A DNA stretch of 64,000 nucleotides from G963720475 sp963720475 (GTDB taxonomy: Bacteria; Actinomycetota; Thermoleophilia; Solirubrobacterales; Thermoleophilaceae), in NCBI GenBank assembly GCA_963720475.1, contig OY970394.1, forward strand, positions 2,418,001-2,482,000, written 5' to 3'. The notes beneath the pieces are model-generated. The model was not told where the DNA came from. It made no database searches and was given only the letters and a program-made list of their open reading frames with translations. A program made the translations under genes and the position numbers. Below, one piece after another: positions 9,735 through 18,435 of this stretch (positions within the stretch are counted from its first letter, which is position 1; each line of letters begins with the position of its first letter).

Positions 9735-10709
9735 CTACGGCCGGAACGGCGCGCGGTCGGCGTCGCGGTGGACGACGTCGACGGCGTACTCGCCCCGATC
9801 GCCGTAGATAGCGGCGAGGCGGTCGGCGATGACGACCGAGCGGTGGCGGCCTCCGGTGCAGCCGATCCCGATCGTCAGATGGGCCTTGCCCTCGCTCTCG
9901 TACTGCGGGAGGAGGTAGTCGAGCAGCGGGATCAACCGGTCGTAGAACTCCGACAGGCCGTCCGAGCCCTCGACGAACTCGATCACCTCAGGCTCGCGGC
10001 CCGTCTTCTCGCGCAGGTCGGCCTCGTAGTGCGGATTCGGAAGGAAGCGGACGTCGAACGCCAGGTCGGCGTCACGCGGGGCGCCGTGCTTGTAGCCATA
10101 GCTGAGGAACGTGACCGCGAGCTTGCCCGCCGTTCCCCGCGGGAGCATCTTGTCGGCGACGACCTGGCGCAGGCGGTTGGCCGACAGCTCGCTGGTGTCG
10201 ATCGAGACGTCGGCGAGCTCGCGCAGCGGGGCGAGCAGCTCCCGCTCGCGCTCGATCCCGGCGGACACCTGTCCTCCTCCCGCGAGCGGGTGCCGGCGGC
10301 GCGTCTCCTTGTAACGCGTCAGCAGCACCTCGTCCGCCGCCTCGAGGAACAGCAGCCGGTAGCGGTGGCCGGTCTCGTCGAGGTCGTCGAGCACCCTCAC
10401 GAGGCTGTCGAAGTACTCGCCGCCGCGAACGTCGCAGACGATCGCGGCGCGCTCGACCTTCGAGCCCTCGTGCGCGAAGAGCTCGGCGAGCGATTCGAGC
10501 ATCTCGGGCGGGAGGTTGTCGATGCAGAAGTAGCCCCCGTCCTCGAAGCACGCCATCGCCTGCGACTTGCCCGCGCCGGAGAACCCCGTGATGACGACGA
10601 AGTCCTCGATCGCCCGGGTTCCCGGCGTTGCCGGGTGCCGGCGCTTGCGCTCCCCCCGAGAGCGCCTCCCGCCGGATCGCTTCAGCGATGCCATGCGGCG
10701 TCCAAGCAT
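9735..10709 (-). CDS. rapZ: RapZ/YvcJ family nucleotide-binding protein
   Basis: A 324-residue P-loop protein. Walker A is GFSGAGKSQAM in FVVITGFSGAGKSQAMACFED, and the second conserved half ends in IGCTGGRHRSVVIADRL. Family members bind nucleotides; in E. coli RapZ binds sRNAs and controls glmS, and in Bacillus YvcJ affects competence. The actinobacterial target is not known. A basic stretch of about 37 residues (KRSGGRRSRGERKRR) precedes the conserved domain. The ATG at 10709 or the one five codons later could be the start. It follows uvrC in the same direction. Confidence 0.9.
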   Translation of the reverse strand: MLGRRMASLKRSGGRRSRGERKRRHPATPGTRAIEDFVVITGFSGAGKSQAMACFEDGGYFCIDNLPPEMLESLAELFAHEGSKVERAAIVCDVRGGEYFDSLVRVLDDLDETGHRYRLLFLEAADEVLLTRYKETRRRHPLAGGGQVSAGIERERELLAPLRELADVSIDTSELSANRLRQVVADKMLPRGTAGKLAVTFLSYGYKHGAPRDADLAFDVRFLPNPHYEADLREKTGREPEVIEFVEGSDGLSEFYDRLIPLLDYLLPQYESEGKAHLTIGIGCTGGRHRSVVIADRLAAIYGDRGEYAVDVVHRDADRAPFRP

Positions 10710-10753
10710 GTCTCAATCATGCCTTCGGCATCGGTCATACGAGTCATGAGTAC

Positions 10754-12593
10754 TCAGCCCGCCCGGTGCAGGTACGCGTGCACCTCGCGGGCGACCTTCC
10801 CGGGCAGCTCGGGAACGGCCTCCAGCTCCTCCCGGCTGGCGTCCAGGAAGCGCTCGGGCGAGCCGAAGTGGTTCAACAGCAGCGCGCTTGCGCGCCGGCC
10901 CGATCCCGGGCAGGTCGTCGAGGATCGACCGCGTCAGCTCCTTGTCGCGCCTGCCGCGGTGGAACTCGATCGCGAAGCGGTGGGCCTCGTCCCGCACGCG
11001 CTGGAGGAGGTGGAGCTCGGCGCTGTCGCCCGGTAGCAGCAACGGCTCGCGGCGGTTCGGCTGGAAGACCTCCTCGATCCGCTTCGCGAGGCTGATCACC
11101 GTCACTCCCAGGTCGCGGAACTGCTGCAGGGGGCCGAGCACCGACGACAGCTGTCCCTTGCCGCCGTCGATCACGATCAGCGCCGGCAGAGCGGCGAAGC
11201 TCGCGTCGAACGAGCTCTCGTGCGGCGAGTGGTCCTTCTGCCCGGCGAACTGCGCCATCCGCCGCAAGAGCACCTCGCGCATCGCGGCGAAGTCGTCCTG
11301 CGCGGCGTCGCGAACGCCGAAGCGGCGGTAGTCGGACTTCTTCGGCGCACCGCCCTCGAAGACGACCATCGAGGCGACTGTGTGCTCGGCGCCCAGGTTC
11401 GAGATGTCGAAGCACTCGATCCGCATCGGCAGCACGTCCATCCCGAGTGCCTGCTGGAGCCCCTCGAGCGCCTCGATCCGCGCGGCGCGGCGGCGCTCCG
11501 AGCGCAAGCGTCCCTGCTCCAGAGCGAGGCACGCGTTGCGCTCGGCAAGCTCGAAGATGCGTCGCTTGTCGCCGCGCTCGGCGTGACGGACCTCGACGGC
11601 GCCCCCGCGAAGCTCGCCGAGCGCTTCCCCAAGCGCCTGCGGGTCCTCGATGCCCGCCGGGACGATCACCTGCGGCGGCACCGCCGGGGCCGAGCCGTAG
11701 TACTGGAGCGCGAACTGCTCGGCGACCTCGGGCTCGTCGCGGCGGCCGGCGTTCTCGAGGTAGAAGCTCTGGCGGTCGGCAAGGACGCCGTCGCGGACCT
11801 GGAACACCTGCGCATTCGCCTCGTCCTCCTCGCAGGCGACGGCGATCGCGTCGAGCGTGCCGACGGCCTCGTTCGAGATCCGCTGGCGCTCGAGTAGCGA
11901 GCGAACAGCACGCAGGCGGTTGCGCAGGGCCGCAGCCTGCTCGAACTCCTGCGCCTTCGCAGCCTTCTGCATCTCGGACTCGAGCTCGCGCTCGATCTCG
12001 CGGTAGCGCCCGGAGAGGAACGCCACGATCGCTTCGATGTTCTCGCGGTAGGCCTCCTTCGAGACATAGCCGACGCAGGGCGCCTGGCAGCGCTTGATGT
12101 AGTAGTCGAGGCACGGGTTGCCCGACTTGCGGCCCGGCTCGGCACCCTCGCAGGTGCGGTACTGGAACACCTTGCCGAGCAGGTCGAGTGTGCTGCGGAC
12201 GCGCTTGGCGTTCGAGAACGGGCCGAAGTAGGCGCGCCCGCGGCGGTGCTTTTCGCGTGTGAAGTAGACGCGCGGATAGTCCTCGTCGAGCGAGATCGCG
12301 ATGTAGGGGTAGGACTTGTCGTCGCGCAGGCGGACGTTGAACAGCGGACGGTGGCGCTTGATGAACTCCTGCTCGGCCAGCAGCGCCTCGGCCTCGGTCT
12401 GGGTGACGACGAAGTCAACGGAGCTGACCTGCTGGGTCATCTCCATGGCGGCCCGGTTCGCGGGCTTCGAGAAGTGCGAGGCCACCCGCTTGCGCAGCGA
12501 CTTCGCCTTCCCGACATAGATGATCCGCTCCCGCTCGTCGTGGAACAGATAAACCCCAGGCCCGTCCGGCAACGCCCTGCGCTGCTCGTCCAA
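10754..12593 (-). CDS. uvrC: UvrC, excinuclease ABC subunit C (frame broken by one base near the C-terminus)
   Basis: The incising subunit of nucleotide excision repair. The GIY-YIG nuclease is near the start (PDGPGVYLFHDERERIIYVG), then a UVR segment (EFEQAAALRNRLRAV) and the RNase H-like nuclease (IECFDISNLGAEHT, ALIVIDGGKGQLSSVL). The helix-hairpin-helix starts in this frame as DLPGIGPARKRA, then turns to nonsense at about 10875-10886 and would run on to 10713. Reading one base out of phase from there gives LLNHFGSPERFLDASREELE and a family-like end AREVHAYLHRAG, with a stop at 10754. One extra base (most simply a T) explains this. The start is TTG; no ATG or GTG lies upstream in frame. 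Confidence 0.93.
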
Positions 12594-12685
12594 CCGCTCG
12601 GCGCGACCCTGTTGCTCTTCTGCACCATCCGGCCGAGGATACGAGGTGCGCCCAGCCGGGTTGCGAAGAGCGCGTCGGCGGCGGG

Positions 12686-12762
12686 CTTCCTCGCCAGACC
12701 GTGGTCGGCACGGCGCCGGGACCAGCGCCAGTGCGTTCGCAGGGATAGGTCGGGCGAGGAAG
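12686..12762. repeat. Copy C of a dispersed structured intergenic element (about 77 nt)
   Basis: It lies between uvrC and the MaoC gene. On the plus strand a perfect 10-bp outer stem, CTTCCTCGCC / GGCGAGGAAG, encloses AGACCGTGGTCGGCA, a small hairpin GGCGC...GCGCC, and ATAGGTCGG. GACC near the 5' side can pair with GGTC near the 3' side. The core sequences match elements at 20658 and 27463, while the outer stem differs in sequence but still pairs. The remaining roughly 200 bp around it hold no recognised gene. Confidence 0.6.
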
Positions 12763-12791
12763 AACGACGCCGGCGCGCGACGCCCGAGCGC

Positions 12792-13256
12792 CTAGACCAA
12801 AGCGCGACCGACGGACTCAGCCACGCAGACGGGCTTTTCGCCCCCCTCAACCTCAACCACGAACTTCGTCACCACCTGCCACCAGCCGCCGCCAACGTCC
12901 TCGACCTCGATCACCTCGGCAGTAGCCCGCACCTTCGCCCCAGCCGGCACCGGAGCCGGGAAGCGGACCTTGTTCCAGCCGTAGTTGACGCCGAGCTTGA
13001 AGCCGGTGGACGCGATCAGGTCGAGCCGGAAGCCGTCGATCAGCGAAAGCGTGAGGTTGCCATGGGCGACCGTGCCGCCGAACGGGCTCTCGTTCTTGGC
13101 CCGCTCGACATCGGTGTGGATCCACTGTTGGTCGCCAGAGAGGTCGGCGAAAGCGTTGATGTCGTCCTGCGTGACCGCGCGCCACTCGCCGGGGCCGACC
13201 GTCTGGCCCTGGATCTCCTTCAGCCCTTCGATGCCTTCGATCGTTGCGAGCGCCAT
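12792..13256 (-). CDS. MaoC-like dehydratase, hot-dog fold
   Basis: A 154-residue single hot-dog domain. The hydratase-2 motif is clear: FADLSGDQQWIHTDVERA followed by SPFGGTVAHGNLTLSL, giving the catalytic Asp/His of R-specific enoyl-CoA hydratases. Such proteins hydrate trans-2-enoyl-CoA or related acyl thioesters in fatty acid or polyketide metabolism. It sits 12 bp after the pilus-associated fusion gene in the same direction, which gives no metabolic hint. Substrate chain length cannot be told from sequence. Confidence 0.88.
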   Translation of the reverse strand: MALATIEGIEGLKEIQGQTVGPGEWRAVTQDDINAFADLSGDQQWIHTDVERAKNESPFGGTVAHGNLTLSLIDGFRLDLIASTGFKLGVNYGWNKVRFPAPVPAGAKVRATAEVIEVEDVGGGWWQVVTKFVVEVEGGEKPVCVAESVGRALV

Positions 13257-13268
13257 CGCGGCGGCAGC

Positions 13269-14618
13269 CTATTCCACGAGCTTCACCGACGCCGGCGCCA
13301 TCACGAGGTCGCCCGCGCCGCCGAGGAGTCCCATGATCTTCGCGACGTACGCGCGCGTCTCCGGATAGGGCGGGATGCCGCCATAGCGCGCGACCGCACC
13401 GGCGCCGGCGTTGTAGCCCGCGAGTGCAAGCTCGGCGGTCTTGAAGCGGTTCAGCAGGTCGCGCATCAGGTGGGCCTGCGCCATGATCGCCGCGTCGGCG
13501 TCGAACGGGTTGTCGAGCCCGTAGCTCTGCGCCGTTCCCGGCATGAACTGGGCGATGCCCTGCGCGCCCGCCGGCGAACGCGCGAACGGGTTGAAGTTGG
13601 ACTCGGCATAGAGCTGGGCGGCGAGCAGGTTCATCGGCACGTTCCAGCGCAGCGCCGCACGGGCGATCGGATCGCGGTAGCGCTCGGGCACGAACGACGG
13701 CAGGCCGTGATGGACGCGTCCGTGGTCGCCGTCCGGCGGCTCCCACGAGCCGCGCTCGTATTGCGCCGGGACGTCGCGCGGGTTGCTGCCGAAGCCGAAG
13801 TGCCAGGGTTCCCACGCGTAGCGCTTGATGAACCCGAAGCGGCGTGAGTTCGAGGCCAGCCAGCCGTAGGCGGCGGGCGGGCCGAGGTCGAGCTCGGTCC
13901 CGTAGCGGTGGAGGCTCGTGCCAGGCGGGGCGACCCACCTCGGGTTGGGGTTGGCTGCGAACAGCCGCGCCTGCTCCGCGTCGGATCGGAAGCCGCTGTT
14001 GACCGCCAAGGCGAGGCCGGCCTCGTTGCGCGCCGCGCGCGCCATCGCGTCGAACGCGAGCGCGACGTCGGGGCGCATCGGCTTTCCCATCCGGTAGGCC
14101 AACGGCCCGCTGTAGCCGCCGCCCGATCCGAACGCCGGTCCGTCGAGCGGACCGCCGATCCCGGGCACGACCTCGGCGGCGGCCTTCGCCTCGACCTCGA
14201 CCCGCTCCGCCCGTCGGCCGCCGGCGACGCGCACCGGCGCCTCGCCACGGACGAGAACGCGTACGCGCACCGGGGCGAACGAGTCTGCCTCGGGGAAGCT
14301 GACGTCGCGCGCGCGAACGCTCACGCGGTTCGCACGACCGGCCCGCACGGCCGCCCGGCGCGCCAGCGCCACGTACTCGCCGCGGTCGAGATGCCGCGGG
14401 TTCGGTGACCCATCGAGGAAGACCGCGGGCTCGAACAGGCGGGGATAGGCGTCGCGCATCGCCTGCGCGGCACCGACGGCCGCGAGGTCCGCCGCCCGCT
14501 GGTGCCGGCCTTTCCCGCCGAGCGCTTGCCCGAACGCCCCGACGACGAGCGCGCCGCTGATGAGCGCCCCGAACAAACCGAGCACGAGCGGAGCCGCCTG
14601 GCCACGTTCGCCGATCAC
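13269..14618 (-). CDS. TadG-like membrane anchor fused to VanY-type carboxypeptidase and lytic transglycosylase domains
   Basis: A 449-residue protein in three parts. Residues about 1-50 (GERGQAAPLVLGLFGALISG..., one membrane helix, then RAADLAAVGAAQAM) look like a TadE/TadG pseudopilin N-terminus. Residues about 200-280 are an M15/VanY peptidase with SGFRSDAEQARLF, SLHRYGTELDLG and EPWHFGF, so zinc and catalytic residues are intact. Residues about 330-430 are a lytic transglycosylase with catalytic Glu in YAESNFNPFARSPAGAQG and GYNAGAGAVARYGG. The GTG start overlaps the TadZ-like stop by 4 bp (GTGA). It likely opens peptidoglycan around the Tad machine; the frame is open upstream but inside that neighbour. 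Confidence 0.85.
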   Translation of the reverse strand: MIGERGQAAPLVLGLFGALISGALVVGAFGQALGGKGRHQRAADLAAVGAAQAMRDAYPRLFEPAVFLDGSPNPRHLDRGEYVALARRAAVRAGRANRVSVRARDVSFPEADSFAPVRVRVLVRGEAPVRVAGGRRAERVEVEAKAAAEVVPGIGGPLDGPAFGSGGGYSGPLAYRMGKPMRPDVALAFDAMARAARNEAGLALAVNSGFRSDAEQARLFAANPNPRWVAPPGTSLHRYGTELDLGPPAAYGWLASNSRRFGFIKRYAWEPWHFGFGSNPRDVPAQYERGSWEPPDGDHGRVHHGLPSFVPERYRDPIARAALRWNVPMNLLAAQLYAESNFNPFARSPAGAQGIAQFMPGTAQSYGLDNPFDADAAIMAQAHLMRDLLNRFKTAELALAGYNAGAGAVARYGGIPPYPETRAYVAKIMGLLGGAGDLVMAPASVKLVE

Positions 14619-15352
14619 AGCAGTAGTCGATCCGCAAGGGCCGCCACCGCGGCGGCAAGGCCGCGACCCGGATCGCGCCCGGCCTGGGCGAGACGCGCTG
14701 AAGCGCGCGCGTCCGGCAGGATGGCGCCGGCGCGACCCTCCCACTCAGGTGCTGCGTCCGCCCTGTTGAGGGCGATCAACGGCTGCGGCCCGATCCGCGC
14801 GAGCGAAGCGGCGACGACCTCTGCGAGGGCGGGTTCGACCCCGGGCTGGGCGACGAGCACCACGGCTTGGGCGACGGCGGCCGCGGCAGGCGCGGCTTCG
14901 GCGCCGCTGTCGATCACGATCGGTGTTGCCGTGTTGAGAGAGGCCACGAGCCCCGCGTAGTCGCCTCCCCCTGCGAGGCAGAGCCGCCCGACAGCGCGCG
15001 CACCGAAGGGCCCCCGGGCCTCGATCTCGCGGGCGAGTTGCGCGGCGGCGCGGGTGCGCAGCCCGACGGCGCCCGCGGACGGAGGCTCGAGGGAACCCAC
15101 CGCGGCGGTGGCGACGCCCGATCGCATCGCGAGCTCGAGCGCGAGTGCCCTCGCGACCGTGGTCGCTCCGCAGCCTTGCGAAACGCCAAAGACGGCGACG
15201 ACCGGCGGCGTGGCTTCGGCAGCGGGCGCAGGGGCCGAAGCCGGTTCGGCCGGGTGGAGGAGCCAGCCCTCGGCGGCCGCGAGCGCGCTCGCGAGCAAGG
15301 TCGCCACCGACGCCGGCCGACCGCTCGCATCGACCCGCTCGGACCGGCTCAT
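14615..15352 (-). CDS. TadZ/CpaE-like P-loop ATPase
   Basis: A 245-residue MinD-superfamily protein. The nucleotide loop is FGVSQGCGATTVARALALEL: the G-A-T-T ending is typical of CpaE/TadZ, and the usual deviant-Walker lysine is absent, so ATP hydrolysis may be weak or lost. Later segments TPIVIDSGAEAAP and LIALNRADAAPEW are like the switch and base-recognition regions of this superfamily. It is Ala-rich and smaller than typical CpaE. It lies between tadE-like and TadG-like genes with 4-bp overlaps on both sides, supporting a role in placing the pilus apparatus. Confidence 0.7.
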   Translation of the reverse strand: MSRSERVDASGRPASVATLLASALAAAEGWLLHPAEPASAPAPAAEATPPVVAVFGVSQGCGATTVARALALELAMRSGVATAAVGSLEPPSAGAVGLRTRAAAQLAREIEARGPFGARAVGRLCLAGGGDYAGLVASLNTATPIVIDSGAEAAPAAAAVAQAVVLVAQPGVEPALAEVVAASLARIGPQPLIALNRADAAPEWEGRAGAILPDARASARLAQAGRDPGRGLAAAVAALADRLLL

Positions 15353-15681
15353 CGTCCCGTGCTCGCGCTCGCATCCACCTCGAGCGCCTTCGCGACCGCG
15401 GGGATTGGCGAGGGCGGGCGCATCCGTACCTCCACCTCGCCTTTGTCAACCGAGACACGCATGTTTGCGCGAGACCAGCCAGGCACGGCGGCCTTGGCGG
15501 CCTTCTCCGCGTCGCGCTCGGAGGCACGGGCCAGCGAGCCTGCTTCGGCCGCGTTGCCGGCCAGCGTCGCGGAGTACCCGACCGCTAAGAGTTGCAGGAG
15601 CACGAGCGCCAGCAGGAGCAGCGCGGGCACCGCGGCGATCAGCTCGAGGCTCGCCTGGCCGCCCTCCGTGCGCGCGCTCAC
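15349..15681 (-). CDS. TadE-like pseudopilin 2
   Basis: A 110-residue protein with the TadE N-terminus: TEGGQASLELIAAVPALLLLALVLLQLLAVG. The conserved Gly-Gln-(A/S)-x-x-E motif before one membrane helix is where prepilin peptidase would cleave in Tad systems. The periplasmic part is short. The GTG start is preferred because it overlaps the previous stop as GTGA. It sits second in the four-gene Tad-like run. Confidence 0.75.
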   Translation of the reverse strand: MSARTEGGQASLELIAAVPALLLLALVLLQLLAVGYSATLAGNAAEAGSLARASERDAEKAAKAAVPGWSRANMRVSVDKGEVEVRMRPPSPIPAVAKALEVDASASTGR

Positions 15682-16073
15682 GGCGGCTGCTCCAGGTCGG
15701 CGGTCGCGCTGACCGCGACGGGGCTCTTCCACAGCGGCAGGGCCGGCGGCACGCGCACACGCACTGTCACCTCTCCGCCGTCGCCGTCCTCGACGATCAG
15801 CGCCCGCTCGAGGCTCTTGGGCAAAGCGCTGCGTGCGGCCTTCTCACCGTCGCGGCCGACGGCTTCCGCGCGGGCGGCGACGCGAGCAGCGTTCGCGCTC
15901 ATCCACGCGGCGTGGCCCGCAAGCACGAGCTGCCAGCCGAGCAGCCCGACGAGGAGGGCGAACGGCACGACCGCGACCAGCTCGACCGAGGCTTGGCCCA
16001 GCTCCCTGCTCAACCATCTGCACAGCGCCCGTCGCACCCCAGGCACGGTGGCGCCGGGGGTGCGACGGCACAA
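15678..16073 (-). CDS. TadE-like pseudopilin 1
   Basis: A TadE-type minor pseudopilin: LSRELGQASVELVAVVPFALLVGLLGWQLV followed by an extracytoplasmic domain rich in Arg/Val. The longest open frame begins at a TTG without a ribosome site. Sixteen bases upstream a strong GGAGGAGAG precedes ATG TAA at 16089-16084; deleting one A of TAA would join that ATG to this frame (M-Y-A-A-A-L-C-R-R). The true start is therefore probably 16089, hidden by an indel. GTG codons inside are other options. It is first of the Tad-like run. Confidence 0.72.
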   Translation of the reverse strand: MCRRTPGATVPGVRRALCRWLSRELGQASVELVAVVPFALLVGLLGWQLVLAGHAAWMSANAARVAARAEAVGRDGEKAARSALPKSLERALIVEDGDGGEVTVRVRVPPALPLWKSPVAVSATADLEQPP

Positions 16074-16129
16074 CGCGGCGGCGTTACATCTCTCCTCCCA
16101 CGCCGCCGCGTGTGATGTTCAGCTCCCGG

Positions 16130-17158
16130 TTAGTGCCGCAGCGTGATCCGCTTGAAGACCGTCGTCGTCAGCCTCGCGACCGAGACCTTCGTCTTGATCG
16201 TGATGCGGGTCGCCTTGCGATAGTGCGCGCGGAACTTCGGCCTCACGTTCAACCGCACGGTCTTGCTCTTGCCGGCCGCCACGGTGACGTTCTTCCGCGT
16301 CGTCGCACGGCGGCTGCCCTTGCGCCCCGACAGCCCCTGGAGGCTGCGGTAGCGGCACTTGGACGGCGCCGCCGAACGCGGACAGCGGACCTTGATCGAG
16401 AACCTGTCGCCACGGCTGTTGAGCGAGGCCGTCGTCGGCAGCCCCTCCGGGCCGAGGATCAACCGGCGCAGGGCGTTCGCGTCCGCGATCCCCGTCAGCG
16501 CGCCCGAGCTCTCGATCTGGACGTTGTCGTAGTCCGACGTGCCGCTACCCAGGACGTCCGCGGTGAATGCGTCGTAGATCGAGGTGATCCTGATCTGGTA
16601 GCGGTCGCCGATGTGCAGCCGCGACGGGTCGATCTCGACCTGCGGCACGGCCGTCCACGCGTCGGCGCCGAGCTGCGTGGTCGGCGAGATCAGCGTCATG
16701 TCGCGACCGGTCGAGTTGTTGTAGAGGTTCACCTGGTAGGAGGCGTTGCTACCGCCCGCCGCGACGAGCGCGGGCACATTTGCGCGCCTATCCATCGTGA
16801 ATACGACCTTCGAGGGCTGGCCCCCGCGGTCGCCGGTGTAGGTGAACTGGGGACTCGTCCAACTCGCGTAGGTCTTGGTCCCGACCGTCGCGATGTAGGT
16901 GATCGACGTGCGGATGAACCCGCTCGAGAGGTCCCCGGCTCCGCCGCCACCGAGGTAACTGTTGGCGGTGATCGGGCAAGTCACAGCAGGGATGCACAAG
17001 CCTTCCGTGCGGATCGCGGACGTCCATCCGCCCACGTTCCCACTGAAGGTGCGCGAACTCGCGTCCGGCGCGTACAAGTCTGCCTTCGCGGCTGTCGGTG
17101 AAATCGCGCCCGTGACGACGAGCGCAGCGACAATCGACAGCTTCCTAGCAGTCCTCAT
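16130..17158 (-). CDS. Secreted protein of unknown function
   Basis: A 342-residue exported protein. The signal peptide is MRTARKLSIVAALVVTGAIS followed by PTAAKADLYAP. The middle (residues about 30-210) is rich in Thr/Ser/Tyr, with segments such as GGWTSAIRTEGLC and DRYQIRITSIYDAF, suggesting a beta-sandwich of the kind found in secreted binding proteins. The C-terminal 120 residues are very basic with a Cys pair (KVRCPRSAAPSKC) and strands like RITIKTKV, possibly a wall-attachment part. No family was recognised. The ATG is preceded by a strong GGGAGGG site. Confidence 0.7.
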   Translation of the reverse strand: MRTARKLSIVAALVVTGAISPTAAKADLYAPDASSRTFSGNVGGWTSAIRTEGLCIPAVTCPITANSYLGGGGAGDLSSGFIRTSITYIATVGTKTYASWTSPQFTYTGDRGGQPSKVVFTMDRRANVPALVAAGGSNASYQVNLYNNSTGRDMTLISPTTQLGADAWTAVPQVEIDPSRLHIGDRYQIRITSIYDAFTADVLGSGTSDYDNVQIESSGALTGIADANALRRLILGPEGLPTTASLNSRGDRFSIKVRCPRSAAPSKCRYRSLQGLSGRKGSRRATTRKNVTVAAGKSKTVRLNVRPKFRAHYRKATRITIKTKVSVARLTTTVFKRITLRH

Positions 17159-17217
17159 CTGACCCTCCCTGCCTTGGGGTAACAACTAAACCGTCCCCTA
17201 CCCGTCGCGGCAGGTTT

Positions 17218-17574
17218 CTAGTCGTAGCGCCTGGCTCCGGCGATCACCCAGAAGACGCCGGCCGAGCAAAGCGCCAGCAGCGCGATCCAGGCCAGCACGC
17301 CCGCGCCGCCCTCGTCGAACAGCCGCGGCATGGCGGTGAATGCGAGGAACGCGAGGCCGATCGACCCGTACAGCACGAGCTTCTGCGCGCCCGGGAGCGA
17401 GTCGAGCAACATCCCCTGCTCTCGGTAGAGGCGCACGCCGAAGAACGCGATCGTCGCGAAGAAGCCGATCGAGAGGACCGTCAGCGCGATGTCGAGCGCC
17501 GGGCCGCCGCCGGGCAGCACCGTCAGCGCGAGTGCGATCAGGGCGACCGCGAGCAGTTCGAGCGCGAGCTTCAT
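17218..17574 (-). CDS. Small membrane protein of unknown function
   Basis: A 118-residue hydrophobic protein with about four membrane segments (LALELLAVALIALALTV; IALTVLSIGFFATIAFF; LVLYGSIGLAFLAFTA; VLAWIALLALCSAGVFWVI). No recognised family. It starts 13 bp after uppP in the same direction and may be cotranscribed. The roughly 60 bp after it carry the ribosome site and promoter region of the secreted protein gene. Confidence 0.65.
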   Translation of the reverse strand: MKLALELLAVALIALALTVLPGGGPALDIALTVLSIGFFATIAFFGVRLYREQGMLLDSLPGAQKLVLYGSIGLAFLAFTAMPRLFDEGGAGVLAWIALLALCSAGVFWVIAGARRYD

Positions 17575-17587
17575 CTCGAGCTGGAGG

Positions 17588-18415
17588 TTAGGAGATCGCG
17601 CCGGCGCTCACGAGGACGAGCACCAGAGCCCCGAGCACGACCCGGTACCAGACGAAGATCGCGAGCGAATGGTCGGCCAGGTAGCGCAGCAGGAAGGCGA
17701 TCGACGCGTAGCCGACGACGAACGCCAGGGCGGTGGCGATCAGCAGGCCGACGACGTCGCTGTCGCCCGTGCCGCCACCGTCGTCGAGATAGGAACGCAT
17801 CTCGAACAGCGCGCTCAGGACGACGGCGGGTATCGACAGCAGGAACGAGAACCGCGCGGCCGCGGCGCGCTCGAGGCCGAGGAAGAGGCCGGCGGTGATC
17901 GTCGCGCCCGAGCGCGAGACCCCCGGGACGAGCGCCAGCGCCTGCGCCGTGCCGACGATCAGCCCGTCGCGCGTGGTGATCTGCTCGACCTTTCGCTCAC
18001 GCTTGCCCACGCGGTCGGCCCACAAGAGAATGAAGCCGAAGACGATCAGGGTCGTACCGATCAGATACAGGCTGCGCGCGCCGGTCTCGATCTGGTCCTG
18101 GAAAGCGATCCCGAAGATCGAGATCGGGATCGTGCCGAGGATGATGTACCAGCCGAGGCGCGCGTCGAGCTCCTTGCGGAGGGCCGGGTCGCGCAGCGAT
18201 CTCAGCCACGTGGCAGCGATCCGCAGCAGGTCCGACCAGAAGTAGATGACGACGGCCATCATCGTCCCGAGCTGCGTGATCGCGGTGAACGCGGCGCCGG
18301 GGTCCTCCCAGCCGAACAGCGCCGGGACGATGCGCAGGTGGCCGCTACTCGAGATCGGCAGGAACTCGGTGAGGCCCTGGACGATCCCGAGGACGATTTC
18401 CTCGAGGAGCGACAC
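17588..18415 (-). CDS. uppP: Undecaprenyl-diphosphate phosphatase (UppP/BacA)
   Basis: A 275-residue integral membrane phosphatase that recycles undecaprenyl diphosphate to the monophosphate lipid carrier for cell-wall synthesis and confers bacitracin tolerance. Both signature regions are present: VQGLTEFLPISSSGHLRI near the N-terminus (Glu and Ser/Gly box) and ALVPGVSRSGATITAGL in the middle (Arg in PGxSRS). It lies 20 bp downstream of ppa; both deal with pyrophosphate-type products. Confidence 0.95.
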   Translation of the reverse strand: MSLLEEIVLGIVQGLTEFLPISSSGHLRIVPALFGWEDPGAAFTAITQLGTMMAVVIYFWSDLLRIAATWLRSLRDPALRKELDARLGWYIILGTIPISIFGIAFQDQIETGARSLYLIGTTLIVFGFILLWADRVGKRERKVEQITTRDGLIVGTAQALALVPGVSRSGATITAGLFLGLERAAAARFSFLLSIPAVVLSALFEMRSYLDDGGGTGDSDVVGLLIATALAFVVGYASIAFLLRYLADHSLAIFVWYRVVLGALVLVLVSAGAIS

Positions 18416-18435
18416 GGGCGCGGAACCCTAGAGGA

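Noticed and set aside
10682..10747. A 21-codon frame MTRMTDAEGMIETCLDAAWHR between uvrC and rapZ
   Set aside because: No ribosome site and overlap with the rapZ start; may be chance, though a leader peptide cannot be excluded.
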